Assembly: GCA_023418915.1 (NCBI GenBank)
Contig: JAEZYU010000079.1
Span: 1 to 64,000, forward strand
Source of the DNA: Bacillota bacterium
GTDB taxonomy: Bacteria; Bacillota; Clostridia; Acetivibrionales; DTU013
Direction of reading: 5' to 3'
Length of the DNA stretch: 64,000 nt
The first letter of the stretch is position 1; the number at the start of each line of letters is the position of its first letter. This document shows, piece after piece, positions 8,868-16,740 of the stretch. A program made the translations under genes and the position numbers. Under the pieces are notes generated by a model. It was given only the letters and a program-made list of their open reading frames with translations. It made no database searches and had not been told where the DNA came from.

Positions 8868-9173
8868 ATGTTTGGTAACAATGTTATGCCGATGGCATAC
8901 GAAAATATACAGGCCAATATACCGGCAGCAGAAACAGCCAAAGCAGCGGAAGCTGCGGATATCTATAAAATTTCCTGCGAAGGTTTTGATGCATGTAAGC
9001 TGCAGTACTATAATCCCCAACCAATCGTAGGAGCCAGGCTTGCGCATGCTTATGTGCCATTCCAGTGTCTTTGCTGTCTCTATCCGCCGCTCCTGGGTCT
9101 CAAGCAGGGCACCATATTCCCGGAGCTTGACAGGCCCTACGGCGCCGACCCGGCATATTCATATGACGGTTGA
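8868..9173 (+). CDS. cotJA: spore coat protein CotJA
   Basis: A 101-residue spore coat associated protein. The C-terminal half has the CotJA core: ARLAHAYVPFQCLCCLYPPLLGLKQGTIFPELDRPY, with the typical PFQ..Y.P..GL..GT.FPEL pattern and an aromatic PY end. The N-terminal 35 residues are Ala/Glu-rich. The start ATG follows AGGAGGGAGAATA. First gene of a three-gene coat operon made in the mother cell. Confidence 0.95.
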   Translation: MFGNNVMPMAYENIQANIPAAETAKAAEAADIYKISCEGFDACKLQYYNPQPIVGARLAHAYVPFQCLCCLYPPLLGLKQGTIFPELDRPYGADPAYSYDG

Positions 9174-9213
9174 TACAGTCCCGTTGTTTCAGGATTTGAT
9201 TGGAGGTGTTTGT

Positions 9214-9459
9214 ATGTATGATTCTCGTGAAAAAATGCTGAGAGAAGTTATGGCTCTTGAATTTATGGAAATAGAACTAAATCTTTACCTTAATACTCAC
9301 CCGTATGACCAGCAGGCATTTATGATTTTCAGGAACACAGTTCAACAGCGCAAAATGCTGTGCGATAACTATGAGCGCATGTATGGCCCGATAACCGCAT
9401 GCTCCAGCAATTCGTTCCCGTGGCCCTGGATCGAGAGCCCGTGGCCTTGGGAAGCCTGA
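9214..9459 (+). CDS. cotJB: spore coat protein CotJB
   Basis: An 81-residue coat protein. The frame stays open upstream to 9040, but GGAGG lies seven bases before the ATG at 9214, giving the usual family N-terminus MYDSREKMLREVMALEFMEIE. The CotJB core ELNLYLNTHPYDQQAF and the YGP motif are present, and the C-terminus is Trp/Pro-rich (FPWPWIESPWPWEA). Second gene of cotJABC; 40 bases after cotJA. Confidence 0.95.
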   Translation: MYDSREKMLREVMALEFMEIELNLYLNTHPYDQQAFMIFRNTVQQRKMLCDNYERMYGPITACSSNSFPWPWIESPWPWEA

Positions 9460-9504
9460 CAGGCATACACGGTATACCCTATTACTAAAAAGGAGGTTGT
9501 GTAA

Positions 9505-10254
9505 ATGTGGGTTTATGAAAAAAAACTGCAATATCCGGTTAAAATAAAGAACTGTAATCCCAGGCTTGCCAAATATGTTATCACACAGTACGGCGGGCCT
9601 GACGGTGAACTGGCAGCATCGCTCAGATATCTGAGCCAGCGATACAGCATGCCGACGGAGGTTGCGAAGGCTACGCTTAATGATATAGGTACAGAAGAGC
9701 TTGCTCATCTTGAAATAGTCGGAGCGATCGTACATCAGCTTACAAAGGGAGTGCCTCCAAAAATTCTGGAGAAGCAAGGCCTTGGGGGTTATTACGCCGA
9801 TCATGACAGAGGTGTTTATCCAGTCAATGGAGATGGCGTACCGTTCACCGCAGCCTATCTTGCCGTAAAAGGAGACCCCATAGCTGATTTGACTGAGGAT
9901 CTTGCCGCAGAGCAAAAGGCTCGCGCAACGTATGAAGGACTCATTAATATGACTGATGATCCGGATGTTATAGACCCTTTGCGTTTTCTCAGAGAGCGCG
10001 AGGTAGTCCATTTCCAGCGCTTCGGTGAGGCATTGCGCATAGTTCAGGAAAAGCTCAATGAAAGACCGTTCTATGTAAAAAAGCCTGAATATGCTGAAGT
10101 GAGCCCTGCGGCAAATGTGAGCCCGGTGGCAAACATAAGCCCTGACGCTAACGTGAGTCCTGCCGCTAATGTAAGTCCTTACGCCAATGTGAGTCCTTAC
10201 GCCAATGTGAGTCCTTTTACTGATGTAAGCCCTGCAATGAATAAGAAGAAATAG
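9505..10254 (+). CDS. cotJC: spore coat manganese-catalase-like protein CotJC with a hexapeptide-repeat tail
   Basis: A 249-residue protein of the di-manganese catalase family. The metal ligands are visible: Glu in GGPDGELAA (about residue 35), Glu and His in TEELAHLEIV (about 66-69), Glu in DLAAEQKAR (about 136) and Glu/His in REREVVHFQRF (about 164-170). It likely breaks down peroxide at the spore surface. CotJC proteins usually end near residue 190; here residues 197-244 add eight tandem six-residue units of the form A-N-V-S-P-x and the protein ends MNKKK. The ribosome binding site AAGGAGG precedes the ATG. Third gene of cotJABC, with its own terminator. Confidence 0.95.
   Translation: MWVYEKKLQYPVKIKNCNPRLAKYVITQYGGPDGELAASLRYLSQRYSMPTEVAKATLNDIGTEELAHLEIVGAIVHQLTKGVPPKILEKQGLGGYYADHDRGVYPVNGDGVPFTAAYLAVKGDPIADLTEDLAAEQKARATYEGLINMTDDPDVIDPLRFLREREVVHFQRFGEALRIVQEKLNERPFYVKKPEYAEVSPAANVSPVANISPDANVSPAANVSPYANVSPYANVSPFTDVSPAMNKKK
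10093..10236 (+). repeat. eight tandem 18-base units encoding the CotJC hexapeptide tail
   Basis: The units encode AEVSPA, ANVSPV, ANISPD, ANVSPA, ANVSPY, ANVSPY, ANVSPF and TDVSPA. Two neighbouring copies (TACGCCAATGTGAGTCCT) are identical at DNA level, which points to recent duplication, while the outer copies have diverged. Confidence 0.95.
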
Positions 10255-10270
10255 GATTCATAAAAGTATA

Positions 10271-10308
10271 AAACTCGCCGCAAAGTAAAAAACTGGCGAG
10301 TTTTTTTG
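10271..10308 (+). terminator. terminator of cotJABC
   Basis: AAACTCGCC pairs with GGCGAGTTT around an A-rich loop, followed by a T-run. Seventeen bases after the cotJC stop. Confidence 0.9.
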
Positions 10309-10412
10309 TTTTGCAGGCTGTCAGGCAATTTTTGCATCCGTCTGAATCATGTTATTTATAACTGTCTGCTATCAATTTGCTAATCAGGGGGTTTTTTGGT
10401 TAAACATTACTC

Positions 10413-10442
10413 TTTACATATCAGCCAGAACAGTATTATAAT
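10413..10442 (+). promoter_or_regulatory. sigma-A promoter of the dinB operon
   Basis: TTTACA, 18 bases, TATAAT. The predicted start of transcription falls at about 10449, on the edge of the LexA box. Confidence 0.7.
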
Positions 10443-10449
10443 TAAGTTA

Positions 10450-10463
10450 CGAACACATGTTCG
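10450..10463. promoter_or_regulatory. LexA (SOS) box CGAACACATGTTCG
   Basis: The sequence is a near-perfect inverted repeat CGAAC-N4-GTTCG, which fits the Gram-positive LexA/DinR operator (GAAC-N4-GTTC core). It covers the predicted transcription start of the polymerase gene, so bound LexA would block transcription until DNA damage. Confidence 0.85.
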
Positions 10464-10530
10464 GTGCAATGCTGCATATACTATTATTGACTCAACTACG
10501 ATAGAGTTGGAAAAACCAGGTGATTTATAC

Positions 10531-11769
10531 ATGAGCAGAGTAATATTACACAGCGATCTGAATAATTTTTATGCCAGCGTAGAATGCTTTTACAACCCGG
10601 AAATACGCAACTATCCGGTGGCGGTATGCGGGTCCCAGTCGACCCGACACGGCATCGTACTGGCAAAGAACCGTATAGCAAAGGACTTTGGCGTCAAAGC
10701 GGGTGATGCCGTATGGGAGGCCAGGTCCAAATGTCCGGGTCTCTTGGTGGTCAGACCAAACTATATGCAGTATCTCAAATTTTCCATGATGGTCAGAAAA
10801 ATCTACGAAAACTACACTAACCTGATAGAAGCTTTTGGCATAGACGAAAACTGGCTTGACGTGACAGAGAGTACCAAACTGTTTGGTTCCGGCGAAAAAA
10901 TCGCAGACGAACTGAGAAAAAGGATACAGTATGAGCTTGGTGTCACCGCCTCAGTAGGCGTCAGCTTCAACAAGATTTTCGCCAAACTGGGCTCCGACAT
11001 GAAAAAGCCTGACGCTACTACTGTGATATCTCAGGAGAATTATAAGGAGAAGGTTTGGGGCTTGCCCGCAAACGACATGATATACGTGGGGCCGTCCACC
11101 CGCAGAAAGCTTGCCGATATCGGCATCGCTACCATCGGGGATCTGGCCTGTGCACCGCTTAGGTTTCTCGAGAAGCATTTCGGGCAGTGGGGCCGCACCC
11201 TGTGGATATTTGCCAACGGGTATGACGATTCACCCGTAACACAGTTGGACTTTCAGCCCTGCATAAAGGGTGTTGGCAATTCGCTTACCACTCCCCGCGA
11301 CCTCTTAACTAACAACGATGTAAAGATCCTCACCTATGTGCTGGCGGACAGTGTGGCCGAAAGACTCAGACGGCACCATCTAAAGGGCAGAACGGTTCAG
11401 ATATATATCCGTTCGAACGATCTGTCCTATATTGAAAGGCAGGGCAAGCTTTCCCACTATACCCATACCTCCTCAGAAATTGCGGAAAAAGCGCTGGAAA
11501 TATTTTCAGGTTCGTGGAATTGGTCTAAAACCGTTAGAGCGCTCGGTGTGAGAGTCACTAATGTCGTCATGGAAAATGAGTGCGGACAGCTGTCCTTCTT
11601 TGACGATGAAAGGAGACTGCGGCGTGAACAGCTTGAGAGCAGCATAGACAGCATAAGATCACGTTTTGGACACTATTCGGTACAGCGGGCAGTGCTGTTA
11701 AAAAGCAACGGACTCAACGCAAACCCCGTCGAGGAAAACGTGATCCATCCCGTATCCTTTTTTAGATGA
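10531..11769 (+). CDS. dinB: Y-family DNA polymerase (DinB/UmuC type)
   Basis: A 412-residue translesion DNA polymerase. The N-terminal catalytic core shows ILHSDLNNFYASVEC, where Asp is the first metal ligand and the FYASVE steric region follows, and IDENWLDVTES near residue 103-113 with the second acidic pair (ENWLD in place of the usual DEAYLD). Helix-hairpin-helix (ADIGIATIGDLA, about 195) and little-finger domains follow, and a QLSFFDDE motif near 357 resembles a beta-clamp binding peptide. The frame is open from 10396, but the ATG at 10531 matches the family start and follows AGGTGA. Preceded by a promoter and a LexA box, hence SOS-controlled; followed by a small partner gene. Confidence 0.93.
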   Translation: MSRVILHSDLNNFYASVECFYNPEIRNYPVAVCGSQSTRHGIVLAKNRIAKDFGVKAGDAVWEARSKCPGLLVVRPNYMQYLKFSMMVRKIYENYTNLIEAFGIDENWLDVTESTKLFGSGEKIADELRKRIQYELGVTASVGVSFNKIFAKLGSDMKKPDATTVISQENYKEKVWGLPANDMIYVGPSTRRKLADIGIATIGDLACAPLRFLEKHFGQWGRTLWIFANGYDDSPVTQLDFQPCIKGVGNSLTTPRDLLTNNDVKILTYVLADSVAERLRRHHLKGRTVQIYIRSNDLSYIERQGKLSHYTHTSSEIAEKALEIFSGSWNWSKTVRALGVRVTNVVMENECGQLSFFDDERRLRREQLESSIDSIRSRFGHYSVQRAVLLKSNGLNANPVEENVIHPVSFFR

Positions 11770-11797
11770 TCTCAATGCGGCAAGGAGATGTTGAAAT

Positions 11798-12034
11798 TTG
11801 GCCAAGGTATTTGTAGAAGTTATTGCAAAGTTCACTAAGGATGGCAAAAAAGTACCTCTGATAATCAAGTGGGAAGACGGCAGGAGTTTCGACATCGACA
11901 GGGTGACCGATGTGCGCCGGGCAGCATCGCTTAAAGCCGGTGGTCAGGGTATCAGATATAAGTGCAGGATAAACGGCAGGGAAACCTTTCTCTGGTTGGA
12001 AGAGGACAAGTGGTTCGTAGACAGCAAAACATGA
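11798..12034 (+). CDS. small protein downstream of dinB, unknown function
   Basis: A 78-residue protein read from TTG at 11798, preceded by AAGGAG. It lies 28 bases after the polymerase stop with no terminator between, so it should share the SOS promoter. It is rich in beta-strand patterns (VFVEVIAKFTKDGKKVPLIIKWEDGRSFDIDRV) and basic residues, ending in an aromatic segment FLWLEEDKWFVD; a small beta-barrel nucleic-acid or clamp-associated protein is imaginable but not shown. I recognise no named family. The position next to an SOS polymerase suggests a role in translesion synthesis. Confidence 0.7.
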   Translation: MAKVFVEVIAKFTKDGKKVPLIIKWEDGRSFDIDRVTDVRRAASLKAGGQGIRYKCRINGRETFLWLEEDKWFVDSKT

Positions 12035-12062
12035 CATACTGCGAAGCCGAATGCATCATGAG

Positions 12063-14396
12063 TCAGTTAATCTCTACCGTTGACTTATATGAGGATAGTT
12101 CTATGTCCTTTGCTGGCTTTGGCCTGCTGAAAAGGTATCCCTGGGCTGTATCACAGCATTCGTTCATCAGGAATTCCAACTGGCTTTCGTTTTCCACTCC
12201 TTCGGCAGTCACGGTCAGATCCATACTGTGAGCCAGTGATATCAGAGCTTTTACGATCTTAGACTGGTTTGAGTTGGATAAGACGCCGTGTATAAAGGTT
12301 TTGTCTATCTTGAGGTTGGTTATCGGCAGCGCTTTTAAATAATTAAGGGAAGAATATCCCTTTCCAAAATCATCCAGTGATACTCCTATACCAGCTTCCC
12401 TTATAAGGCGAAGGATAGCTGTGGTGTGTTCAAGATCATGCATTGCCAGACTTTCTGTAATTTCGAGCTCCAGCCATTGTGGTTTTATTCCGGTTTTTTC
12501 TATTATGTCCATGATACCATCTACCAGTCCCGGCTGCTGAAACTGCTTCGCCGACAGATTCACCGATATCCTGAGATCGTCATGTCCTTCTCCATGCCAT
12601 TTCTTCAGCTGTTTGCATGCTGTGGATAGTACCCATTCACTGATATTACCGATCAGACCTGCCTCCTCTGCTATGTGTATGAATGAATCAGGCATCAGCC
12701 AGCCTATGATGGGATCCGGCCATCTGATCAGTGCCTCCACTGATTTGACTCTGCCTGTAGCCAGCTCTATTTGGGGCTGGTAGTACAGTTCGAAGTCTTT
12801 CCTTTCTGCTGCCCTCCGCAGATGGTTTTCGATCTCCATCCTTTCCATGATGTGCATATTCAATTCCTGTGTAAATATCTGAAAGTTGTTCCTGCCTGCC
12901 TCCTTGGCGCGATACATGGCAGCATCGGCATTTTTCATCAGTTCCTGCAGATCCGATCCGTCATTAGGAAACACGGAAATGCCTATGCTTGCTGTAACAT
13001 AAAATTCTCTGTCATCGAGCATCCATGGTTTTTTGAATACATCGAGCATCCTGGCAGCCAGCCTGTATACTTCGTCCATATCCTTGACATTTGACTGAAG
13101 CATGATAAATTCATCCCCGCCAAGCCTCGCCAAGGTATCGCATTTCCTCAACTTCAGCCTGAGCTGCTCACCAACCTTCAAAAGCAGCCTGTCTCCGTAT
13201 GCATGCCCGATCGTATCATTTATAGTTTTGAAATTGTCCAGATCAAGGAAAAATACAGCTATACTTCTTCCCCTTCTTTTAGCACTTGCTGCGGCTATGC
13301 CAAATCTGTCCATCAGCAGCGTCCTGTTGGGCAGCCCAGTCAGTGAGTCATAAAATGCAAGTCTGTGTATTTTTTCATCAGCAAGCCGCTGTTCAGTTAT
13401 ATCTGTAATGGATCCGGCCACTCTGACCGGGATTCCGCAGTCGTCCCAGATTGCCATACCTCTGGTCCGCACCCACCTTGCATCTCCATTATTCGTTTTT
13501 ATCCTGTACTCGATTTGAAAATGCTTATCCTGCGGTTCAGTTATATATTTGTTAAGGCCTCTGACAAACCTGTCACTATCTTCTCTCTCAATGACTCCAA
13601 ACCACTTCTCAATTGTCAGAGGGCTTTCATCTGTATCCAGACCCATGATTAGCCTGCCCTGTTTTGACATAAACAGCTTGCCGTCTCTTCCGTCCCAATC
13701 CCATATGCCGTCGTTTACCCCTTCGACAGCCAGCCGGTAACGTTCTTCGCTGCGGCGCAGTTCGTTTTCTCTTGCAGTCAGATCATCGAACTGCAATCTT
13801 TGCTCTATCTCCTTTGTAACCAGCTCCATGTACAGCGATTCCAGCTCCTGATAGCTGTCGGCCAGCTTTGATTCAGCAGTCTTTCGGTCGGTTATGTCTG
13901 TACCTGTGGCAGTTATGTAAATCGGATCGATAACGGCATCATTTATCGTATCAATATTCCACAGTATATATGCCGTTCTTCCGTTCCTTGACTCAATACA
14001 CGACTCATAGTTGTGGACGATCGCCTTTTTCGATATTGCTTTATGGATCAATTTTCCCAGGTCTGTGTTCTTTTTGAGGAACTCAATCTCATCGATATTG
14101 TGCCCCTCCACTTCATCTTTGGAGTATCCGGTTATATCCTGGGCAAATCTATTGAATATCAGCACTGTACCGTCTGATGAGCAAATGATTATCATGGTCT
14201 TTGCATTTTCAATTATTCCCCTTGAAAATTCCAGTTGCAGATCCAGCCGTTTCTTTAGACGTGATATATGTACCTGAGTTAAGGCAAACGAACCAAATAG
14301 CAAAACAGCAGCAAAAACAATAAAGGATACGATCTGTATCCCGCTGTTTCCAGTCTGATATGCTAAAGCCAACGCCGACTCAGGAAAAAAATACAT
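12063..14396 (-). CDS. PAS-PAS-GGDEF-EAL cyclic-di-GMP enzyme
   Basis: A 777-residue signalling protein. One N-terminal membrane helix (about residues 20-42) is followed by two PAS domains (about 55-170 and 215-335, the second with a PAC-like end), a GGDEF diguanylate cyclase domain (about 345-500, active site RLGGDEF intact) and an EAL phosphodiesterase domain (about 515-765). In the EAL part the metal and catalytic motifs SVEALIRW, NLSAKQF, LEITES, DDFGKGYSSL and TAEGVE are all present, so both making and breaking cyclic-di-GMP are possible. It converges with the dinB partner gene and has no operon mates. Confidence 0.95.
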   Translation of the reverse strand: MYFFPESALALAYQTGNSGIQIVSFIVFAAVLLFGSFALTQVHISRLKKRLDLQLEFSRGIIENAKTMIIICSSDGTVLIFNRFAQDITGYSKDEVEGHNIDEIEFLKKNTDLGKLIHKAISKKAIVHNYESCIESRNGRTAYILWNIDTINDAVIDPIYITATGTDITDRKTAESKLADSYQELESLYMELVTKEIEQRLQFDDLTARENELRRSEERYRLAVEGVNDGIWDWDGRDGKLFMSKQGRLIMGLDTDESPLTIEKWFGVIEREDSDRFVRGLNKYITEPQDKHFQIEYRIKTNNGDARWVRTRGMAIWDDCGIPVRVAGSITDITEQRLADEKIHRLAFYDSLTGLPNRTLLMDRFGIAAASAKRRGRSIAVFFLDLDNFKTINDTIGHAYGDRLLLKVGEQLRLKLRKCDTLARLGGDEFIMLQSNVKDMDEVYRLAARMLDVFKKPWMLDDREFYVTASIGISVFPNDGSDLQELMKNADAAMYRAKEAGRNNFQIFTQELNMHIMERMEIENHLRRAAERKDFELYYQPQIELATGRVKSVEALIRWPDPIIGWLMPDSFIHIAEEAGLIGNISEWVLSTACKQLKKWHGEGHDDLRISVNLSAKQFQQPGLVDGIMDIIEKTGIKPQWLELEITESLAMHDLEHTTAILRLIREAGIGVSLDDFGKGYSSLNYLKALPITNLKIDKTFIHGVLSNSNQSKIVKALISLAHSMDLTVTAEGVENESQLEFLMNECCDTAQGYLFSRPKPAKDIELSSYKSTVEIN

Positions 14397-14518
14397 TCTG
14401 CCCCCTGTTAATATAAAAACTAAATCAAGTTTTATTTCTACCCATAATGATTATATATTCTTTTTAACTTAATTCCAATGATTTTACATTATTTATTATA
14501 TTTTGACTGATTATGAGA

Positions 14519-15160
14519 TTAATCTGGCAGCTGTCTCCTGTATTCATCATTGGATACCTGATCCATATCATCTACTATCCCCTGCTTATCGATCTTGTTG
14601 GTATAATACTCCTCGTAATCATGGTAACCTCCCAGATCCTGAGGACTGTCGGATGATCCGTATTTCATAAGGTCATTGAACTGATCCATTCCTTCGTATT
14701 CGTCATCTTCCTGTTTATTGAGGTATTTCCTGCCCAATGGTGCATCTATGACCAGCTCTTCATTGGCTCTCCCCTTATGTTGCCTCAATGGAGCATTTTC
14801 CAAGCTCTCCTGGCAGCTTAAGCACATTTTTGCATATGGATGCACTTCTAGTCTCTCACTTGGTATGTTTGTACCACAATGAGCGCAAATGCCGTAAATG
14901 CCTTTGTCAATTCTACCCAACGCATCCCTTATATCCATCATTATGTTTTCCTCATGGACCTTGAGCGCATTGTTCAATTCTAAATGAAATAATTCTGTAC
15001 CCTGATCCGCCGGATGATTGTCGTAGTTTGAAAGCTCGCCTGCAGAATACTTATCCTGCTCTCCTTCTCTGTTATCCTTCATCATCTCTATCGTATTGTC
15101 AACACCATCCAGCATTTTCAGCAGCAATTGGCGGTAGTGCTCAGTCTCATTCCTATTCAT
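14519..15160 (-). CDS. YteA-like protein with DksA/TraR zinc finger
   Basis: A 213-residue protein with an N-terminal coiled-coil (residues 1-90) and a C4 zinc finger CAHCG...CLSCQ (C-x2-C-x17-C-x2-C, about residues 100-123) of the DksA/TraR type, then an acidic tail. It matches the yteA family of Firmicutes, often linked to sporulation; a role at RNA polymerase is inferred from DksA. The start at 15160 follows GGGAGGTAATGAA; a frame open to 15196 lacks a ribosome binding site. It is four bases downstream of the DUF5665 gene and thus coupled to it. Confidence 0.85.
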   Translation of the reverse strand: MNRNETEHYRQLLLKMLDGVDNTIEMMKDNREGEQDKYSAGELSNYDNHPADQGTELFHLELNNALKVHEENIMMDIRDALGRIDKGIYGICAHCGTNIPSERLEVHPYAKMCLSCQESLENAPLRQHKGRANEELVIDAPLGRKYLNKQEDDEYEGMDQFNDLMKYGSSDSPQDLGGYHDYEEYYTNKIDKQGIVDDMDQVSNDEYRRQLPD

Positions 15161-15164
15161 TTCA

Positions 15165-15470
15165 TTACCTCCCTGATCTGTGCAAATTGTTTTCAACTAT
15201 GCTGACTATTTCGCTTATGAATTCGCCTATGACCGGCAGATTCCATCTTACCGCCTTTTGCAGCAGATATATTATAAAGGCTGCAAGCAGTGTGAAACCT
15301 ATGGAAGCACCGAAGCCTCTCGCCAGACCTGCAAGGAAATTTGGCAGCAGCAATTTTTTGGGATTCTCGAGATAGCAGATATAGTCTTTGATCCTGGACT
15401 TTTCCATATCCAGCGCCAGTTTATCAAGCTTGTCTGCCAGCAATTTGATGCGCTTCTTTCTGCCGAACAT
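15165..15470 (-). CDS. DUF5665 small membrane protein
   Basis: A 101-residue protein with a basic, helical N-terminus (FGRKKRIKLLADKLDKLALDMEK) and two hydrophobic stretches (about residues 45-75 and 80-95), the first glycine-rich (NFLAGLARGFGASIGFTLLAAF). This pattern matches the DUF5665 family found in Firmicutes. The start at 15470 follows GAGGTGAG. It lies immediately before the yteA-like gene. Function unknown. Confidence 0.75.
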   Translation of the reverse strand: MFGRKKRIKLLADKLDKLALDMEKSRIKDYICYLENPKKLLLPNFLAGLARGFGASIGFTLLAAFIIYLLQKAVRWNLPVIGEFISEIVSIVENNLHRSGR

Positions 15471-15641
15471 GGAAGAACTCACCTCTTTGGATCGTAGATT
15501 ATACTGTATTATTATGTTTTCAAAACGAACAGAATTTATTAAGCGAATTTCAGGGAAAGTAAATTTGCATTGCACAAGAAGACAGATGAAGCCTGAGCTT
15601 CACCTGGCAAAGGAAATAATATCATCAGATCGAAAATACAG

Positions 15642-16721
15642 TTATTCATGAAGCCCTTCGATCACCTCTTTTATCAATCGTTCATCATCAAGCATACAGC
15701 TGATCACTTCCCCGATCCCCTTCGGAAGAATGAAATTTAATTTGCCGTCCTTTGCCTTTTTGTCGTGCAGCATTTTCTCATATATCAGCTGTGTATCCAT
15801 ACCCTTTATCCTTACCGGCAAGCCTGCGGATTTAAGAGTGTTTTCAACACTGTCTGCCATTGTTGCATTTACCATGCCCAGTTTTTGCGCCAGTCTGAAT
15901 GCTCCGGCTATCCCTATTGAAACGCACTCACCATGCAGGAGCTTAAAATCGAAAGCACTTTCAACAGCATGCCCAAAGGTGTGTCCGAAATTAAGTATTG
16001 CCCTGAGACCACCCTCCTGTTCATCCTGCTCAACGATACTTTTTTTGATAGTGCAGTTCATTTTAGTCATATATTGAAGAGTATTTTCATCATAACTGAA
16101 TATTTTTTTATTGTTGTAAGCGATGTAATCATAGAACTCAGCATTCATGATCAAACCGTGCTTAATGACCTCGGCAAGACCTGCGCTGAGCTCTCGGAGC
16201 GGTAAAGTCCTGAGTGTGTTTACATTTATATATACAAAACGGGGCTGATAAAAAGCTCCGACCATATTCTTGCTGCCTTCGAAATCTACTCCCGTCTTCC
16301 CACCTATGCTGCTGTCCGCCTGTGCCAGCAAGCTTGTCGGTATTTGTACATAGTTGATGCCGCGCATATACGTAGCGGCCGCAAAACCGGTGATATCGCC
16401 TGTAACACCCCCGCCGAGCGCTGCTAGCACCGAATTTCTATCGAACCGCTTGGCTATAAGCAGCCTGTAAATGTCCTTTACAGTATCGAGTGTCTTGCTC
16501 TTTTCACCGGCCTGTATGACATGACTGTAAACCTCGGCTCCGGCTGCCTTCATCTGCGAGACACATATCTTGAGGTAATGATCACAGACATTACTGTCTG
16601 TGATCAGCATCACCTTCGCACCCATTCTTGCTCCAGACAAGGCTTTGCCAAGACCGGAAAAATCAGATGCTATATATATGGGGTAGCTTCTGTCCCCAAA
16701 TTCCACATTCATTTTTACCAT
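15642..16721 (-). CDS. aroB: 3-dehydroquinate synthase
   Basis: A 359-residue NAD- and zinc-dependent enzyme for the second step of the shikimate pathway. The nucleotide-binding segment GGGVTGDITGFAAATYMRGI and the PTSLLAQADSSIGGKTGVD motif are conserved, and zinc ligands appear as Glu in GLAEVIKHG (about 182), His in NFGHTFGHAVE (about 246) and His in LLHGECVSIG (about 262). The ATG at 16721 follows AGGGTGAGGGC, 20 bases after the ileS stop; an in-frame ATG at 16757 would overlap ileS and is less likely. aroQ and aroE lie 40 kb away in the window. Confidence 0.93.
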   Translation of the reverse strand: MVKMNVEFGDRSYPIYIASDFSGLGKALSGARMGAKVMLITDSNVCDHYLKICVSQMKAAGAEVYSHVIQAGEKSKTLDTVKDIYRLLIAKRFDRNSVLAALGGGVTGDITGFAAATYMRGINYVQIPTSLLAQADSSIGGKTGVDFEGSKNMVGAFYQPRFVYINVNTLRTLPLRELSAGLAEVIKHGLIMNAEFYDYIAYNNKKIFSYDENTLQYMTKMNCTIKKSIVEQDEQEGGLRAILNFGHTFGHAVESAFDFKLLHGECVSIGIAGAFRLAQKLGMVNATMADSVENTLKSAGLPVRIKGMDTQLIYEKMLHDKKAKDGKLNFILPKGIGEVISCMLDDERLIKEVIEGLHE

Positions 16722-16740
16722 ACTGCCCTCACCCTGCCTC

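Noticed and set aside
9277..10011. A 244-residue minus-strand frame opposite cotJB-cotJC
   Set aside because: Overlaps two clear coat genes and shows no domain.
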